64,000 bases of DNA from Neckera pumila (taxonomy: Eukaryota > Streptophyta > Bryopsida > Hypnales > Neckeraceae), in contig OZ018416.1 in the NCBI GenBank assembly GCA_963969595.1, forward strand, positions 5,596,065-5,660,064, given 5' to 3'. The notes below the pieces were generated by a model. The model saw nothing but the letters and a program-made list of their open reading frames with translations, was not told the origin of the DNA and searched no databases. How positions within the stretch are numbered: the first letter of the stretch is position 1; each line of letters begins with the position of its first letter. Both the position numbers and the translations under genes were made by a program. Of this stretch, positions 1-12,352 are shown piece after piece.

Positions 1-3000
1 ATGGGCTTTGGAAATTCCTTTGGCTCATGTGACCCTTCCATGTGTCTTGGCGAACATGAAGAGCGTGGATGCAGCGCTGCTTAGAGAGTGTATATCAGCA
101 GCGCCGGCAGGAAAGCTGGATCAATTTTTGGCTGATATGGCAGCAGCAGGTATTGTGTCTCTAAAATTCTCTCTATATCTTTAAATTACCATTTCTTCTA
201 CACGGTCCTGAATGCTTGTTAGTGATATTGTCTGTGTGTTTGAATTGTCCAGGATTATCGCCAACTAGAGAAACCGCTGGGGCAATGGTCCGGAAGTTAG
301 CCCATGCTCCTGGCGTTGATGTTGCACTTGGTAAATTCCACTTAAAATATCCTATCTTTCGGCCTGGTTGGCTTGCTGCAATGGAAAATTGGTTAATTCT
401 TGAGTGGAAACCTTCGATTCGTTCCTAGGTAGAACGAAGATACGATTTCATGCAACCACCAGCAGAAATTTACGTTAACGGGCCTCTATGTTTAATCAGA
501 TTTCTACATACTAGGTAAAGTCTCTCTGGGACTCATTAATGTTTCCTGGTCCTTCAGTACATCTGTCCTTTATCTATTTTCAACGTTAAGATTGTTCGAT
601 TTCTCCCTGCAAGCTGAATTTGCGTTGGGTTTGCAGATGTGGCTGATGAGCTCCGGCGAGTAGGAATTAATGGCCTTGGTTTGCATACTTGGCAATCGGT
701 TATCGGGGTGTCTGTTGCAAGAGCAGAACAAAACCCTGTCCAGGTATGCATGTCTACTCAAAAATCCTTGCCAGCGAAACTGGCTACACTCGAGAGAAAC
801 GAGGATTTATGGAAAGGTTTTGGAGAGCTCATTGACATAAAACCTTTGTCGTAACGTGGTCTCTTCAAAATTTCTCTCAAGACGAAAAATCCTATTTGAT
901 ATAGTGATGTGAATCTCAGACTTACTGGTATTGTGTTAACTCAGGCATCTGCTGAAGTTGTCCGTATACTGGATATCATGGAATCTGATGGAACTGCTCC
1001 AGACAGGCATGTTTTTGAGTTCCCCTTGTTCGTTTTCAAAACGCTTTGGGTTAAGAATGATAATGCACATCATGATCCTCGATTCTCTTGTTGTTCCTCA
1101 GGACCTCACTAGATTGAATCTAGCATACAGAGACTGGGATCAGAAGATGTAGATACTAAGGCACCCCTTACAATTCTGAGGGAGAAAAGGCAGGATTACA
1201 AAATTTCATGCATATATCATATATTGCATGATGTTTGAGGTAGTTTGACAGTAACAAAATACTTAGACTGGTTAGATTTTCTAGAAATTTAAAGCTGAAA
1301 TAAACATTCATTGTGATTTAGTCGACCCACCGTAGTCAATCCATGTGTTGCCCGTGTTTCAAATCTGAATTGCTAAATCAGATAATTTGCCCTTGAGTTT
1401 CCTATGCTTTATTGAAACACATATGTAGGTAGCATCAGTCTGCGAATATGAGTGCGGTTTAGGATTTCTAACACATGCTTGATTCCCGTGGGGTTTTTTT
1501 ATGTCCACAGGATGGTTTTCGAGTCTGCACTTTCAGTCTTTGTAAAGTAAGTTGGACTCATAGAAAATATTTTAACGATTCTGCACCATCCGATTCTCTA
1601 ATATTTGTAGACTATAATCTTATACGATTGTAGAACATGTTTTGTTGTGCATATGAGCCGAGAGGACTTTGCATTTTGCCGGCAGCAAATCCTGCCTGCC
1701 ATTTTGGACGCAGAGTGACAAAGTAGTCTATTTCCCTCCATTTTATAGAAGTTTCCAGTGTCATACTAAATAGATGGACTAAAATTTTGGAATCTTTCCC
1801 TAAACTAACAATCTGTTCATGCACAATGCGTCTGTGAAGGTGTGGAGATGGTGAACAAGTTATCAGTATATATGAAAAGATGAGACTAGCAAACCTTTCA
1901 CATGCACCGAAAGAGAGTGGCAAGGATCCGTTAGAGAGGATGCTTTTGGATACAGTTGATGCTGCTCTTGTTGGGGCTCTCATTTCGGTACAGTTAATCA
2001 TGACATTTAATTGATGCTTAGCTTCATTGCTCGTTTCTACGCAGTTATCTTGGAATGAACAAGCTCGAGACTTTTGGACAATACTGTAACATGGGCCATT
2101 AATTTAATATTTGAATTGCTATTTGCTTTTTCGTTGTTCAAGAAACTGCTGTGAATGTAGGATCTAATATCTGAGCATTAGTTTGTGCACACTTGTAGGG
2201 GCTTGAAGCCACAGGAGTGGATGGTGTTGCGTCAGGAGACAGAACTGCTGCAGGATTTTCTCTCACAAGCAGTGCCTCACTTGTCGAAGCCTTGGCTGGA
2301 TCTGGAATTCGAATGAAGCCAGCGTATGTCATGAAGTGCTCTACATTGTATTTTATTTCTTATGAGATATCTCTCTTTCGAACCTTGTGATAAATCTACC
2401 CGCCACTTGATGTTAACCCTGAAGGCACTTGCGACTTCGGGCCCAAGTTTTATGATCCATTAAGATTGTCTCAAATTAGTACAGAACGAATACACTTGCA
2501 TCACAAAAAATTGAAAGCGTAACTTCTATTTCCTAGAGGTGATTATCTTTTGCCTAATGACTTTAAATTTAGGATTCTGTACATGATCGCATGTTGTTTG
2601 GATGTTTCTTTGAATGTTCAGGTTGTAAAACATTCATCGTTGTCATGATTGTAGAGCTATTACCAAAGTCATACGCCAGCTTTGCGCTGATGTCCAGACC
2701 CCAGGCCAAACACTAGAGGATTCTGGAGCTTTGACCGTCCGTAAGCCTACACCTAATGGTCTGCAACCTCAAATAAATCTAGACGACTTTGCCCAAGAGA
2801 AAAAGATTCAACGACTTGAAAGAGCAATGCAATCGGTTGAAACTTCTAATTGCCTGGTATGTATGTAACTAACTTGTATGGAATGCGACTCTAGTATCGA
2901 ATTTTAGTATAGTTTCCTTATTAGGCTGCTACTCAGAAAGTAGGAATCGCGTCTGACTAGGCTTCTAAATCAGCTATGACGGTTGCATTGTGCAGTTTGG

Positions 3001-4164
3001 TATGCAGGCAACAAGCTTCGTATATGGGTCACTGATAGAGGCTTGCGTCCGGCTCCAGAAGGTGTGCATTATCGTTGCAAGATAGACATCGAGTGGTATT
3101 TACGTGCGAAAGTAGTAATCATCTATTGTCACCAATGCGAATCACTATTTAAATCCCTAGTTCTCTGTTCTTTTATGTGAAAGTTTTCTTTTCATTCTAG
3201 ATATAGCCGGCATTATAGTACTGCTGTTCATTCGACCTTTATTGCAGGGTATTTCTGGTTAAATCGTCCTTCAGACCGCCCAAACCCTACGATTGACATA
3301 CATCTATTTGGAACCGTACACATATCAATTTGTGTTTGCACGTACCAGTAGTATTTCCTTATGCAAACCCAAAGGCATCTGCGGTGTCTGTTTAGACATA
3401 ATCATTGTTTAGATTGGATTCTAATTGAGTCTCTTTCCTGTGAGGATGAAGGGAGAGCGAGTGGAGACTCTTTGGCAACGTATGAGATTGGCAGGCGTGA
3501 CACCAGATTCGAGAATGTGGGTGTCGCGTGTTCAAGCCTTGGTGACAGTGGGCCATTTTCTAGGGCGCACTCATGAGCTATTGGAGGAAGCCGCGCAAGA
3601 CCGACTTGAACTCCATTCGGCTCTGCTCAGGTAGAGATTCAAGGAATACACCCACGCACTTGTCAAGCCTATCAAGCACTAAAAGTCTAAAGACAGATGT
3701 TCAATTTCTACAAGTTCTTGTTGTTGGTCAATTCAAACCTTTCCCTATAGTTATTCCGGTTTTTGATAAAAGGAAAAAGAGGAATCAAGTGTCTGATGCA
3801 AAGAATTGTCTTTCTGGTTTTATTGACTACCTCAGCATTCATTAAGACTTAACAATTTAGTTGATATTTTAAATACCTCATTGCATACTTTTTCGACTGG
3901 TTGATTTTCCCAGCACTCATTGTATACAGAGTTGAAGCATTGTGGTTATGCCACACAGAGCACGATCTAGTCATGTCTCTAAAAGGAATTTTCTCATTAC
4001 TTTTCTGCAGGGCTATGCTCAAAGCATGTCACCAGGTGAATGATATGACAGGTGTAAATCAAATTAAGCGGATGCTGAACACAAGCTGTCGTGTTTATCC
4101 ATCTACTGCATCAATGTCTGCATCAACCAAAGAATCAGCTCGAGCCTCAAAATATCAAGTGTAA
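1..4164 (+). CDS. Pentatricopeptide-repeat (PPR) protein, 3' part of an intron-rich gene
   Basis: PPR proteins bind organelle RNA through tandem ~35-residue helical hairpins and act in RNA processing, editing or translation. Twelve exons splice in one consistent frame: 1-149, 253-330, 637-743, 945-1010, 1102-1148, 1511-1546, 1840-1987, 2199-2323, 2655-2856, 2996-3061, 3452-3630 and 4011-4164, all with GT-AG borders. The product has repeated PPR-like helices, for example VYGSLIEACVRL, VETLWQRMRLAGVTPDS and VISIYEKMRLANL. The 5' end lies outside the window, so the start and any transit peptide are missing. The stop at 4162-4164 is the simplest end. A donor-like gtaata overlaps it, so a further exon near 4535-4615 is possible. 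Exons 4-6 are short and their borders are the least certain. The RNA target is unknown. Confidence 0.72.
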
Positions 4165-5729
4165 TATCCTTTTGGGGATCTCAGCTTTGATGGAAACAGT
4201 CTCATATTGTAGTATCAGGTGGTTCAATGGTACTTCAGGCAATTACATTCTCAATCGACAAGTTAAAGTACCAGTCAGGTTCATGAGAAACCAGGTTACC
4301 TTTAAGTTATGATCTTTAGCATAAATATGAGAGCGCCTGGCGATTTTTAGAGTTCGATATTGTTCATTATGACATCAACTCTGTACAGAATTTTATTGTA
4401 ATGCAATGACCTTGCAATTTTAACCATGTTTTGTGGAATGTAGTGACTAGTTCTTGATATGTGGGACGGTATGCGCTATATTTTTTTCAATTCACTTTAA
4501 TATTCGTTGTTCTTGCATATTCTTGTTTTAGATTGTACCGTCAGGCCGTCTTCTTCCTGCAGCCTTGCAACTGAAGGCAAGAACTTGCAGATGCCATCGA
4601 TTAATCTCCACCGGACAGTGAGTGCAACTCTTCTATGCTCCGTATCACTTTCTGAGATGCTGCCAATGTCGATGATTAAAATCTTCTACACTTCATATCT
4701 TGTAGATCCAATAATTATGCACATTATTTTTGCTCATAAGAATTAGCTGGAGAGTCTTCATAGCCATACATTCTTCTCAAGTACATGGAATAGAGTGTGA
4801 CAGAGCACTAGAATAACACAATAGAAGCAAGCCTTGATAAAGCATAACATCAGCCACAGCATGCTTACGAACCTTAGTAAACTTTCCACAGAAGTACAGA
4901 GATTGAACGGTATGGAATCATGAACAATTCAATGTTTAGACATTCTGACAATGATCCACGATTGTGAAACTTCTTTGAAACAGTTGGTGTGCATTCCTCA
5001 CGTTAGGTGAAGAGTGGAGAAATTATGGACGTATTAAGAGATTTGAAGGATCACAAGCTCGAAACTGTAACTCCTTGAATCATGCCATAGTCACTCAAAA
5101 GTGGAGCATTCATAATAGAGAGCCTTAATGGTGCATAGTGAGTATCCAATGGTGTTTTTTTTTTTGTAGCTTTTGATACCTCCCACTTTCGATTAGTGCA
5201 AGATTATGCACAAAAAAATCTAGATTTCTTTTCCAAAGGTAATTCCTTCAAAATGTTATGTCAAGTAAAATTCTTTAGTAGTCTTGTCAGTGAACCTTTA
5301 AATTCTCATATTCTTGTTAGTGAACCTTTAAATTCTCATATTACTACCAATTATAGAAATGAAAAATATCTATGATTTTCTCATATATTAATTTTGTATC
5401 AAACTAAGTATTCAAAATTAGATATCACTCAATTATTAGTCATTAATTGAATACAATTAGTCATTGCATCCAAATGGTTTGTTTGCATTTATAATTTAAA
5501 TACACGTGTATGACTACATTCAATTTTCAAAAAATTAAACGTAGAGAATCTAAGATACTGAGGTTGAAAAAAATTATATTATTCACACGCTTAGATTTAC
5601 ATAATGCATACTAATCTTTCACACACCGAAAGACTCTTTTCGCATTCAGATTGAATTATTTCAAATGCATCAACAATAATGTAACTACAATTCACTTCTA
5701 CCTTTTAGGTATTGAACACAATTTATATC
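4165..5729. other. Intergenic, 3' flank of the PPR gene
   Basis: AT-rich sequence with no convincing gene. A splice-like segment near 4535-4615 could be an extra 3' exon or UTR of the PPR gene. A direct duplication of about 30 bp, containing tgaacctttaaattctcata, lies at about 5287-5341. Confidence 0.6.
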
Positions 5730-5737
5730 ATTAGAAT

Positions 5738-6034
5738 CAGGGCTTTTTTTTTGGCTTTTTGGTGCCAGATTGCACCAATAAAAAAGTAATCTGGCTAAAA
5801 AATGGTAAAAAAATATGGCAAAAAATTTGGATGAAATCGCCCAAAAGAATTCAAAGCAAAAGCAAAAACTGGATGAAATTGCCAAATTGTGGATGAAAAC
5901 CTAATTATAGACATGTGATATGTGTTAATGTGATATTTTCTATCTAATATGGATGAATGTTGAAATTTGAAGCACCACTACAAAATTTTATATCGCCACT
6001 ATGGCATCTTTTAAAAAATGAAAAAAAAGCCCTG
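5738..6034. mobile_element. hAT-type MITE, 297 bp, with intact 8-bp target duplication
   Basis: The element begins CAGGGCTTTTTTTT and ends with the inverted copy AAAAAAAAGCCCTG. It is flanked on both sides by the identical 8-mer ATTAGAAT (5730-5737 and 6035-6042). An 8-bp target duplication and CAGGG termini are the hallmarks of the hAT superfamily. The interior is AT-rich and has no transposase, so it is non-autonomous. The perfect duplication and good ends suggest a fairly recent insertion. Confidence 0.85.
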
Positions 6035-6042
6035 ATTAGAAT

Positions 6043-7798
6043 GGTTATATTTTGTGTATATTTTGTGTATTCTAGAAAAAGGAAAGGAAATTTCAACGCA
6101 CTAAAAAATGCATTAGTTAGATAGTACATACAAAAGTAAAAAGGTTTCAAAATTGTATTGATAAGTGATTAAGTCAACGCAAACTATGGTGTTGAAGTTG
6201 TAGGCATTTTTAATATGTAAGAGCATCACCATCGTTTCTCAGTATACATGGCTGACGATTGCTTGGGCATGGCCAAGAGCATTCCTCTCCCCCACTGCAG
6301 TCACTGCCAAGGAAGAAAAGAGTGTAGGCTCACCATATACAATACTCTAAACACCAAACTACCAATCTCGCTAGTTATTGACTTTGCATGCATTTATTGT
6401 TGTGATCCTATTCGACTATAGCATTTTAGTGCTAATTGGGCTAATAGTAAGAATTTCAGTGCTACAAAATTGTAATCAGTGAATTTACCTACCAACTCAG
6501 TTTGCGTAGCAAGTTGTTAAATGTAAGAGTATGGTAGGAATGGGTGGGGAGTGAGATGGGATTGGTGGTGAAAGGAATGCCCGGAGCCTAGGGGAACCCA
6601 TCTCCCAAGCCCTGTTTGAGGGGAATGGGTGGCAATGCTCTAAGTGTATTCATTGTGCAAGATTTTGAAAGATTGATATCATGATTAGTTGTAGTTATCT
6701 CAGCTACAACTCAATCACATCCAAACCACTCTACCTATACCAATCAAATACTATTTCAGCCCTTCAAATAGTCTTCCAATAATCCTATATACATATTACA
6801 AATTTTGTACACCTCATATTGTTTGAAAAAAAAATAAAACAACTTAAAGTCACTTTGAATTGGCATAAATTAAGAATTTGTTCAATTCTAAACCGACCCA
6901 ATTACGACAACAAATATTCCTTACTAAACAACCACCACTTCCTATTCAACAAATTCTCAATAATTAGTAGACAGAAAAATAAACTCAATTAATTTGTATA
7001 GGAACATACATTAATACTATATTCTCTACAAAACATCATGCCATACCATACAACAAAATTTGAATTTCAACATTTTATCACTAATTTTCAAGACTAATAC
7101 TTTATTAACCATAATCACATATGCCACATTTAATTACTTTTACTGAATTCTGGACAAAATGTTCGAAAATCTCTAGATAATAACATCCGGAGATCTCTAG
7201 ATGTTTGTGTAGATCTTTAGATGCTTTGTATAGATTATTATGTTTCTTCTCCAGATATTAATTCTGAACTCTTCAAAAGTCCAAAAGTAGTTAAATGTGG
7301 CATACATGTGAATTTTCTACAAGATTGTTTGACTAGACTACCAACAACCTTTATCCCAAATTTACACAACCTTCTGACTTCCAACATTCTTAGTACTCAC
7401 TACACATATTCTTCATTACAAAAAATTTGGGCCCTGTGGAGGGCCATTTGACTTTTAGCACATGTACAAATACAGTGAAATAAAAAATAAATAAAATATT
7501 TAATTTATTTTTAATTTATTTTCAAATATATATTTTTAAACAATGAAAAAAAAATTTAGTCAAAAATCCAATTGGATATATAAGCTATCTTTTACTAGCA
7601 AGATTCTCTATGAGCTAGTTTGGACTAATATTTTCTGCAAGTGCATATTTTCATTCAAAAAAATGGCCCTCCTATGGCTCGAAATTTTCTCTACTGTATA
7701 TTCTTTAGTTCCTAAACGAATTCAAAATTTTTGGTCCAAAATTGCTTCATAGTACTCAAATCCAAAGCAAGGCTAAAATCTTCATCTATATTTATTCA
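6043..7798. other. Intergenic, AT-rich, no gene seen
   Basis: No ORF with coding character and no RNA gene recognised. A short GC-richer patch at about 6540-6640 shows no frame. The rest is simple AT-rich sequence up to the first TTAA element. Confidence 0.55.
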
Positions 7799-8717
7799 TT
7801 AACCACTAAAGTTCCATGACTATGTTTTCACCGAAAACGCTCAAAATTGCCATTTTTAGTAAAAGTACCAAATTTTTGAAAAAAAAAATTCTTTGACCTT
7901 AGGATCATGTCTTACACTTAATCAAGAACATGTAGAAAAATTTTAGACATTTCCACCTTGTGGATTGCAAGATATGAGCATTTGAAATCATATAAATGCA
8001 TCTTTGGCCTTGCTAAAGATTGGGCAGATGCACTTTACAAGCTCGCCTTTCTATGAAAAAATGTCCAAAATCATAGTGGTGCTCCTTTGGATTCATTTCC
8101 TAGACGAGTTGGCTATATGCTTGAAAATTTCAGATCATTTGGATTTGTATAACATATAGGAATAAAATGATAAGTAGAAAGAAGTAGATAATGATTTAAG
8201 ATACTAAATTGTTAATAATTTAATTATAGAATCAAAAAATGCCAATCCTAATGGTTGCAATGTCATAATAAAAAATTTACATCCTATAATTTATTTTTTT
8301 CAAAAAATATTGAAAATTGAGTAAGATAAAGGACTTCAAAGTTTATTTTAGAGTAGAAAACCCATAACTGCCTGCAAACAATAAATCCTCATAACTTTTG
8401 ACTCAGTGATCAAAATGGAATGATTAAAATCATTTCATATATACATAACTCTAAAAATCAATTTATTTTTATTTTGTTGAAAATACAATTTTTTCTAATC
8501 TACCTGGACTACCCAGCTGGGAAAAAAAGTAATATATTAGGCCATAACTTTTGACTCATATTTCCAAATGTGAAAAAAAAGTGTTCACGTAAAAGATATT
8601 CCTCATCTACAACTTCTATTAAAGTTAGGGCCTAAAACATGCAAATCTTTAGTCACATGAACCTGCCCAAAATTGTTATATTGTCAAAAAAACGGATGTT
8701 GGTCCTTTAGGAGTTAA
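7799..8717 (-). mobile_element. TTAA-bounded element, copy 1, subfamily A, reverse orientation
   Basis: It starts TTAACCACTAAAG and ends CTTTAGGAGTTAA, 919 bp including both TTAA. The interior matches the reverse complement of the copies at 11421 and 19723, including the agtcaaaagttatg-type motifs. TTAA at both borders with CCCC/GGGG ends is the signature of piggyBac-type insertion. There is no ORF for a transposase. The ends have drifted more than in the later copies. Confidence 0.75.
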
Positions 8718-9004
8718 CAAATTCAACCGTAGGATCATTTAGTTAACTTGTTAGAGTACACACTCCTAAAATTTCAGAATAAGAAACCTTACCAACTACA
8801 AGATTGTGTCGCTTGGATTTCAAAAAGAAATATTTTCAACTCTTCTCAAATGATTACATATCATCTTTCAAATTTGTACACAAAAATGCATAGATCCTAA
8901 AACTTGTTACTCTCCATAATATGTTGAAGAAATAAGTTGGTAAATATATTGAAGAAATATGTTAAAAAATATATTTCAAGAATTTTTTTTCATATTCATA
9001 CTTG

Positions 9005-9130
9005 AAAAAAATTGTAAGTAGAACGAAGTAGAGTATGATTTAAAATACGAAATTGTAAAAAATTTAATTATGAAATTGAAAAACTCCAATTCCAATGGTT
9101 GTAATGTTATAATAAATAATCTATAGTATT
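9005..9130 (-). mobile_element. Fragment of the TTAA-bounded family
   Basis: About 125 bp match an inner part of copy 1: a run with gtagaa..gaagtaga, then aatttaattat and a ccaat(t/c)c..aatggttg.aatgt motif. No ends remain. It is probably a relic of an older copy or a rearrangement product. Confidence 0.6.
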
Positions 9131-9995
9131 ACTATGGTGCACCAAGCCACACATAAAAGCCCTCCATATTCAACGGTACAACAAAGCAATACATGAAATT
9201 TGAAAAGTGCTCCTATCCCATACAAACTCACAATGCTTTATCCTAAAAAATGCCAGAAACATAGATGATAAGCAACAATAACAAATTGAATACCTCCATT
9301 GCTATTCCTCAACACATGTATAAAAATTACCATTTGTACTTGTATAGCTAAATTACACGCAAACATATTGTGTATACACAATACCTCACCAAAATACACC
9401 ACCCATACTTTCTTCCCTCCAAACATTACAAAATCCAAGTTATAGAGTTCACATATTTGCAACGACGCTCTTCAAATGACCCTTGACCATCACATTAAAA
9501 AAAAATATATAATAACCACTTCTTTAAGACATTGCCACCCACACTTGAGACATGCAAACACTTATCATACGGGCAACTAATTCATGCGAACCACATAAAT
9601 ATCATCCACAACAAACTAAAAGAATGATTCCACATTCCCCTAATTGACATCAAGAAAATACTACTAAACATCAATGACATTAATTGTTATTAAATATTCC
9701 ACATGTATAATCCCCAGGAAAAAAAAGCTTGAAAAAAATTAACCTCTTCCTACTAACTTCAACATCTCCTAAAATTATCTTTCCAAATGCCTCTCAAAAG
9801 TAACTTCCTTAACTAATCATTCTACATCACTGTATTTTGTATGTATGAAGTTAACTGCACAAGTTTACTGTCTCAACCAAGGGAATATAATCTTGGTGTC
9901 ACTCTTCAATTTTCTAGAGAATTGTAGTGGGATTCATAATGAACATACTCTCAATTTACGCTAGCCTATAAAATGATTAGAGTCACTTCTCTCTC
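9131..9995. other. Intergenic, no gene seen
   Basis: AT-rich. The longest open frames have no coding signature. A segment around 9890-9990 (with ttggtgtcact and a gggat motif) resembles 26560-26640, which suggests an older dispersed repeat next to TTAA copies. Confidence 0.45.
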
Positions 9996-10537
9996 TTAAC
10001 CCCTAAGCGCACAAGTGACCATTTTATGGTCGCTGCCTGACTTTGGGCAAAATTTTCGAGCAAAAAAAAAAAAAAAAAAATTTTTTTTTTTTTTTTGCAA
10101 AAGATTGGGTTGTCTATCAATATTTATACTCAAAACTCAGATCGCTACAGTCAAACAAAAACTATAAGAGAAATAGCACAAAGTGTCTAAATTTGCCTAG
10201 TGTTGAAAAACTTACTATATGGGGAAAGTATTGGTGTTCTTATTACTAGATCTCATGCGTTTTTTCACAAATCAATAGAAACCACAATTTTGACCAATAA
10301 AAAAAAATTCAAATGCTAAAAATAGAAATTGTATTTTTGGTGAATTTTTGAAGTTATATCTTCAAAATTTGTTTTAAAAAAATCTGAAAATAATTTTATA
10401 ATTTTGACCGTACAGATGCTTTCTACTTTTTGTGCTTCACATTATCTTCTTTGGTGCAAACTTCAAAAAGGTTTTAGAACTTATATTTTATAACACATTT
10501 GTATTTTGTCCAAACCCCTTGGGCTTTTAGGGGTTAA
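9996..10537 (+). mobile_element. TTAA-bounded element, short class, 542 bp
   Basis: It begins TTAACCCCTAAGCGC and ends GGCTTTTAGGGGTTAA. The borders match the larger elements but most of the interior differs, so this is a separate size class. It contains a long A-run followed directly by a T-run at about 10061-10096. No ORF for a transposase. Confidence 0.72.
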
Positions 10538-10811
10538 GGTGGGTACAACCAAAATTGCACCTTGCCTAAACCGCCATCATCACTCTATGTACATCTCCAA
10601 ATCATTATGTACATATGTTGAAGAAATAATTTTAGACCATCTACCAAAAATACTTTAACCCTTCATAACTTTTGCATGTGGTATCTAAATGTCGCATTCT
10701 CTGGTGCAACCTCTTTTCATTTACCATTAATAAAATATGAAAATTTGATCAGTCTAATAGTTACTAGGCACACTAACAAAAAATGACGGTTTTGAGGGTA
10801 CCCACCTTGCA
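10538..10811. mobile_element. MITE with AAGGTGGGTAC ends, abutting the TTAA element
   Basis: AAGGTGGGTAC at the left is mirrored by GTACCCACCTT at the right, about 270 bp apart. The left end begins in the terminal TTAA of the element before it, so the two are joined without spacer. No target duplication could be fixed. No ORF. Confidence 0.55.
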
Positions 10812-10969
10812 ATAATATCATGACAAGGATACATAATTATGGATTCAGTTTATTGAATTTTCCAGATTTTAACTCACCTTTGAGGACTTTGTCAAGCCAA
10901 ATGTGAAACTTACCTATAATGTACTGTACCTGTATTCTGAACAGATAGTCACCAGGTCACATTACCCTC

Positions 10970-11040
10970 CCCCCCAATTTAAATATTTTTTTAAATTCTC
11001 ATTACCCCCACCCCCACCCCCACCCCCACCCCCCAATTAT
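10970..11040. repeat. C-rich tract with CCCCCA microsatellite
   Basis: Runs of C at 10970-10977 are followed by about five CCCCCA units at about 11005-11033. The opposite strand has at least four G-runs close together, which fits G-quadruplex formation. Short TCCATA repeats follow at about 11303-11325. Confidence 0.8.
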
Positions 11041-11420
11041 TTTTTTATTTAAATAATTGTTTAATTTTTTTTTAATTCCCAACTCAACCTCACTCCAACC
11101 CCAATTTAGTGATTAATTTGGAATGTAATAAATTATTATTTTAATACCCCCCCTCCAACCATACTTATACTTTCCAGACCAACCTATATAGGCAAATGAT
11201 ATGGGTGAACGGCTTATATATTTTGTATCCATATTTCTTGTATGTATCTGTATTCATATCTATACCGTACTGTATCCCGTACCCTATTTCAAAATGTTTG
11301 TGTCCATATCCATATCCATATCCACGTATTTCTTTTCAAGATCAACAGGGTCAGAGGGGGGAGGGAAAATAAATATTTTAAGATCAATGGCTCTCTTTTT
11401 TTAACAGTGAAGGAGGGATG

Positions 11421-12352
11421 TTAACCCCTAAAGTACCAACATGCGTTTTTTGTCCATATAGAAATTTTGGGCAGGTACGTACGACTAGAGATTTCCATAT
11501 TTTTGGCTGACATTCTAATAGAAGGTGGGGGCAAGGAATATCTTTCATAAGCACCAAATTTCATGACATTTGGAAATACAAGTCAAAAGTTATGGCCTAA
11601 TATATTCCTTTTTTTCGTAACTGGGCAGTCTAGGCAGATAAGAAAAAATCACTTTTCTTGAAAACAAAAATTTGAAATTGATTTTCTAGAGTTATATATA
11701 GGTAAAAAGCTTTGAATCATCCCATTTTGATCAATTAGTCAAAAGTTATGAAGATTTTAAGTTTGCGGGCAATTATGGATTCTCTACTTTAAAATAAACT
11801 TTGAAGTCCTTTATCTTACTCAATTTTCAATACTTTTTGAACAAAATAAAATCCTGAGATGTAGATTATTTATTACAACATTGCCACCATTGGGATTAGC
11901 ACTTTTCAATTCCATAATTAAATTCTTGACAATTTTGTATTTTGAATCATTATCTACTACAATATACTTACTATTTTTTTCCTATATGTTGTACAATTCC
12001 AAATGAAGTGAAATTTTTCAAGCATGTAGCCAACTTGTCTAGGAAAAAGAAACCAAAGAAGCACCATCATTTTGGACATTTTTTCATCGAAAAGTGAGCT
12101 TGTAAAGTGCTGCTGCCCTGTTTTTTCGCAGGGCCAAAAAAATGGTTTTAATGAATTTAAATGCTTATATCTTACAATCCACGTAGTGGAAATTCCTGAA
12201 ATTTTATCATATGTCCTCAAGTCACCATACTACAAGATCCTACGGTTATATGTGTCAGAAAGCGTTTTTTTCAAAAATTGGATACTTGTACTAAAAATGG
12301 CAGTTTTTGAACGTTTTCGGTGAGAACACAATCATGGAACTTTAGGGGTTAA
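11421..12352 (+). mobile_element. TTAA-bounded element, copy 2, subfamily A, 932 bp
   Basis: It starts TTAACCCCTAAAG and ends CTTTAGGGGTTAA. The terminal inverted repeat is CCCCTAAAG plus a few further matching bases, with TTAA outside it on both sides. The flanks beyond TTAA differ (gatg on the left, ctga on the right), so TTAA is the only candidate target duplication. It has the same length as the copy at 19723. It has only short ORFs and no transposase. Confidence 0.82.

Noticed and set aside
1011..1101. A GC-AG intron after 1005 in the PPR gene
   Set aside because: It puts the next exon out of frame with a stop. A GT donor at 1011 keeps the frame.
1612..2001. A 129-codon frame on the - strand
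   Set aside because: It is antisense to the PPR gene and overlaps the spliced exon at 1840-1987; no protein family is recognised.
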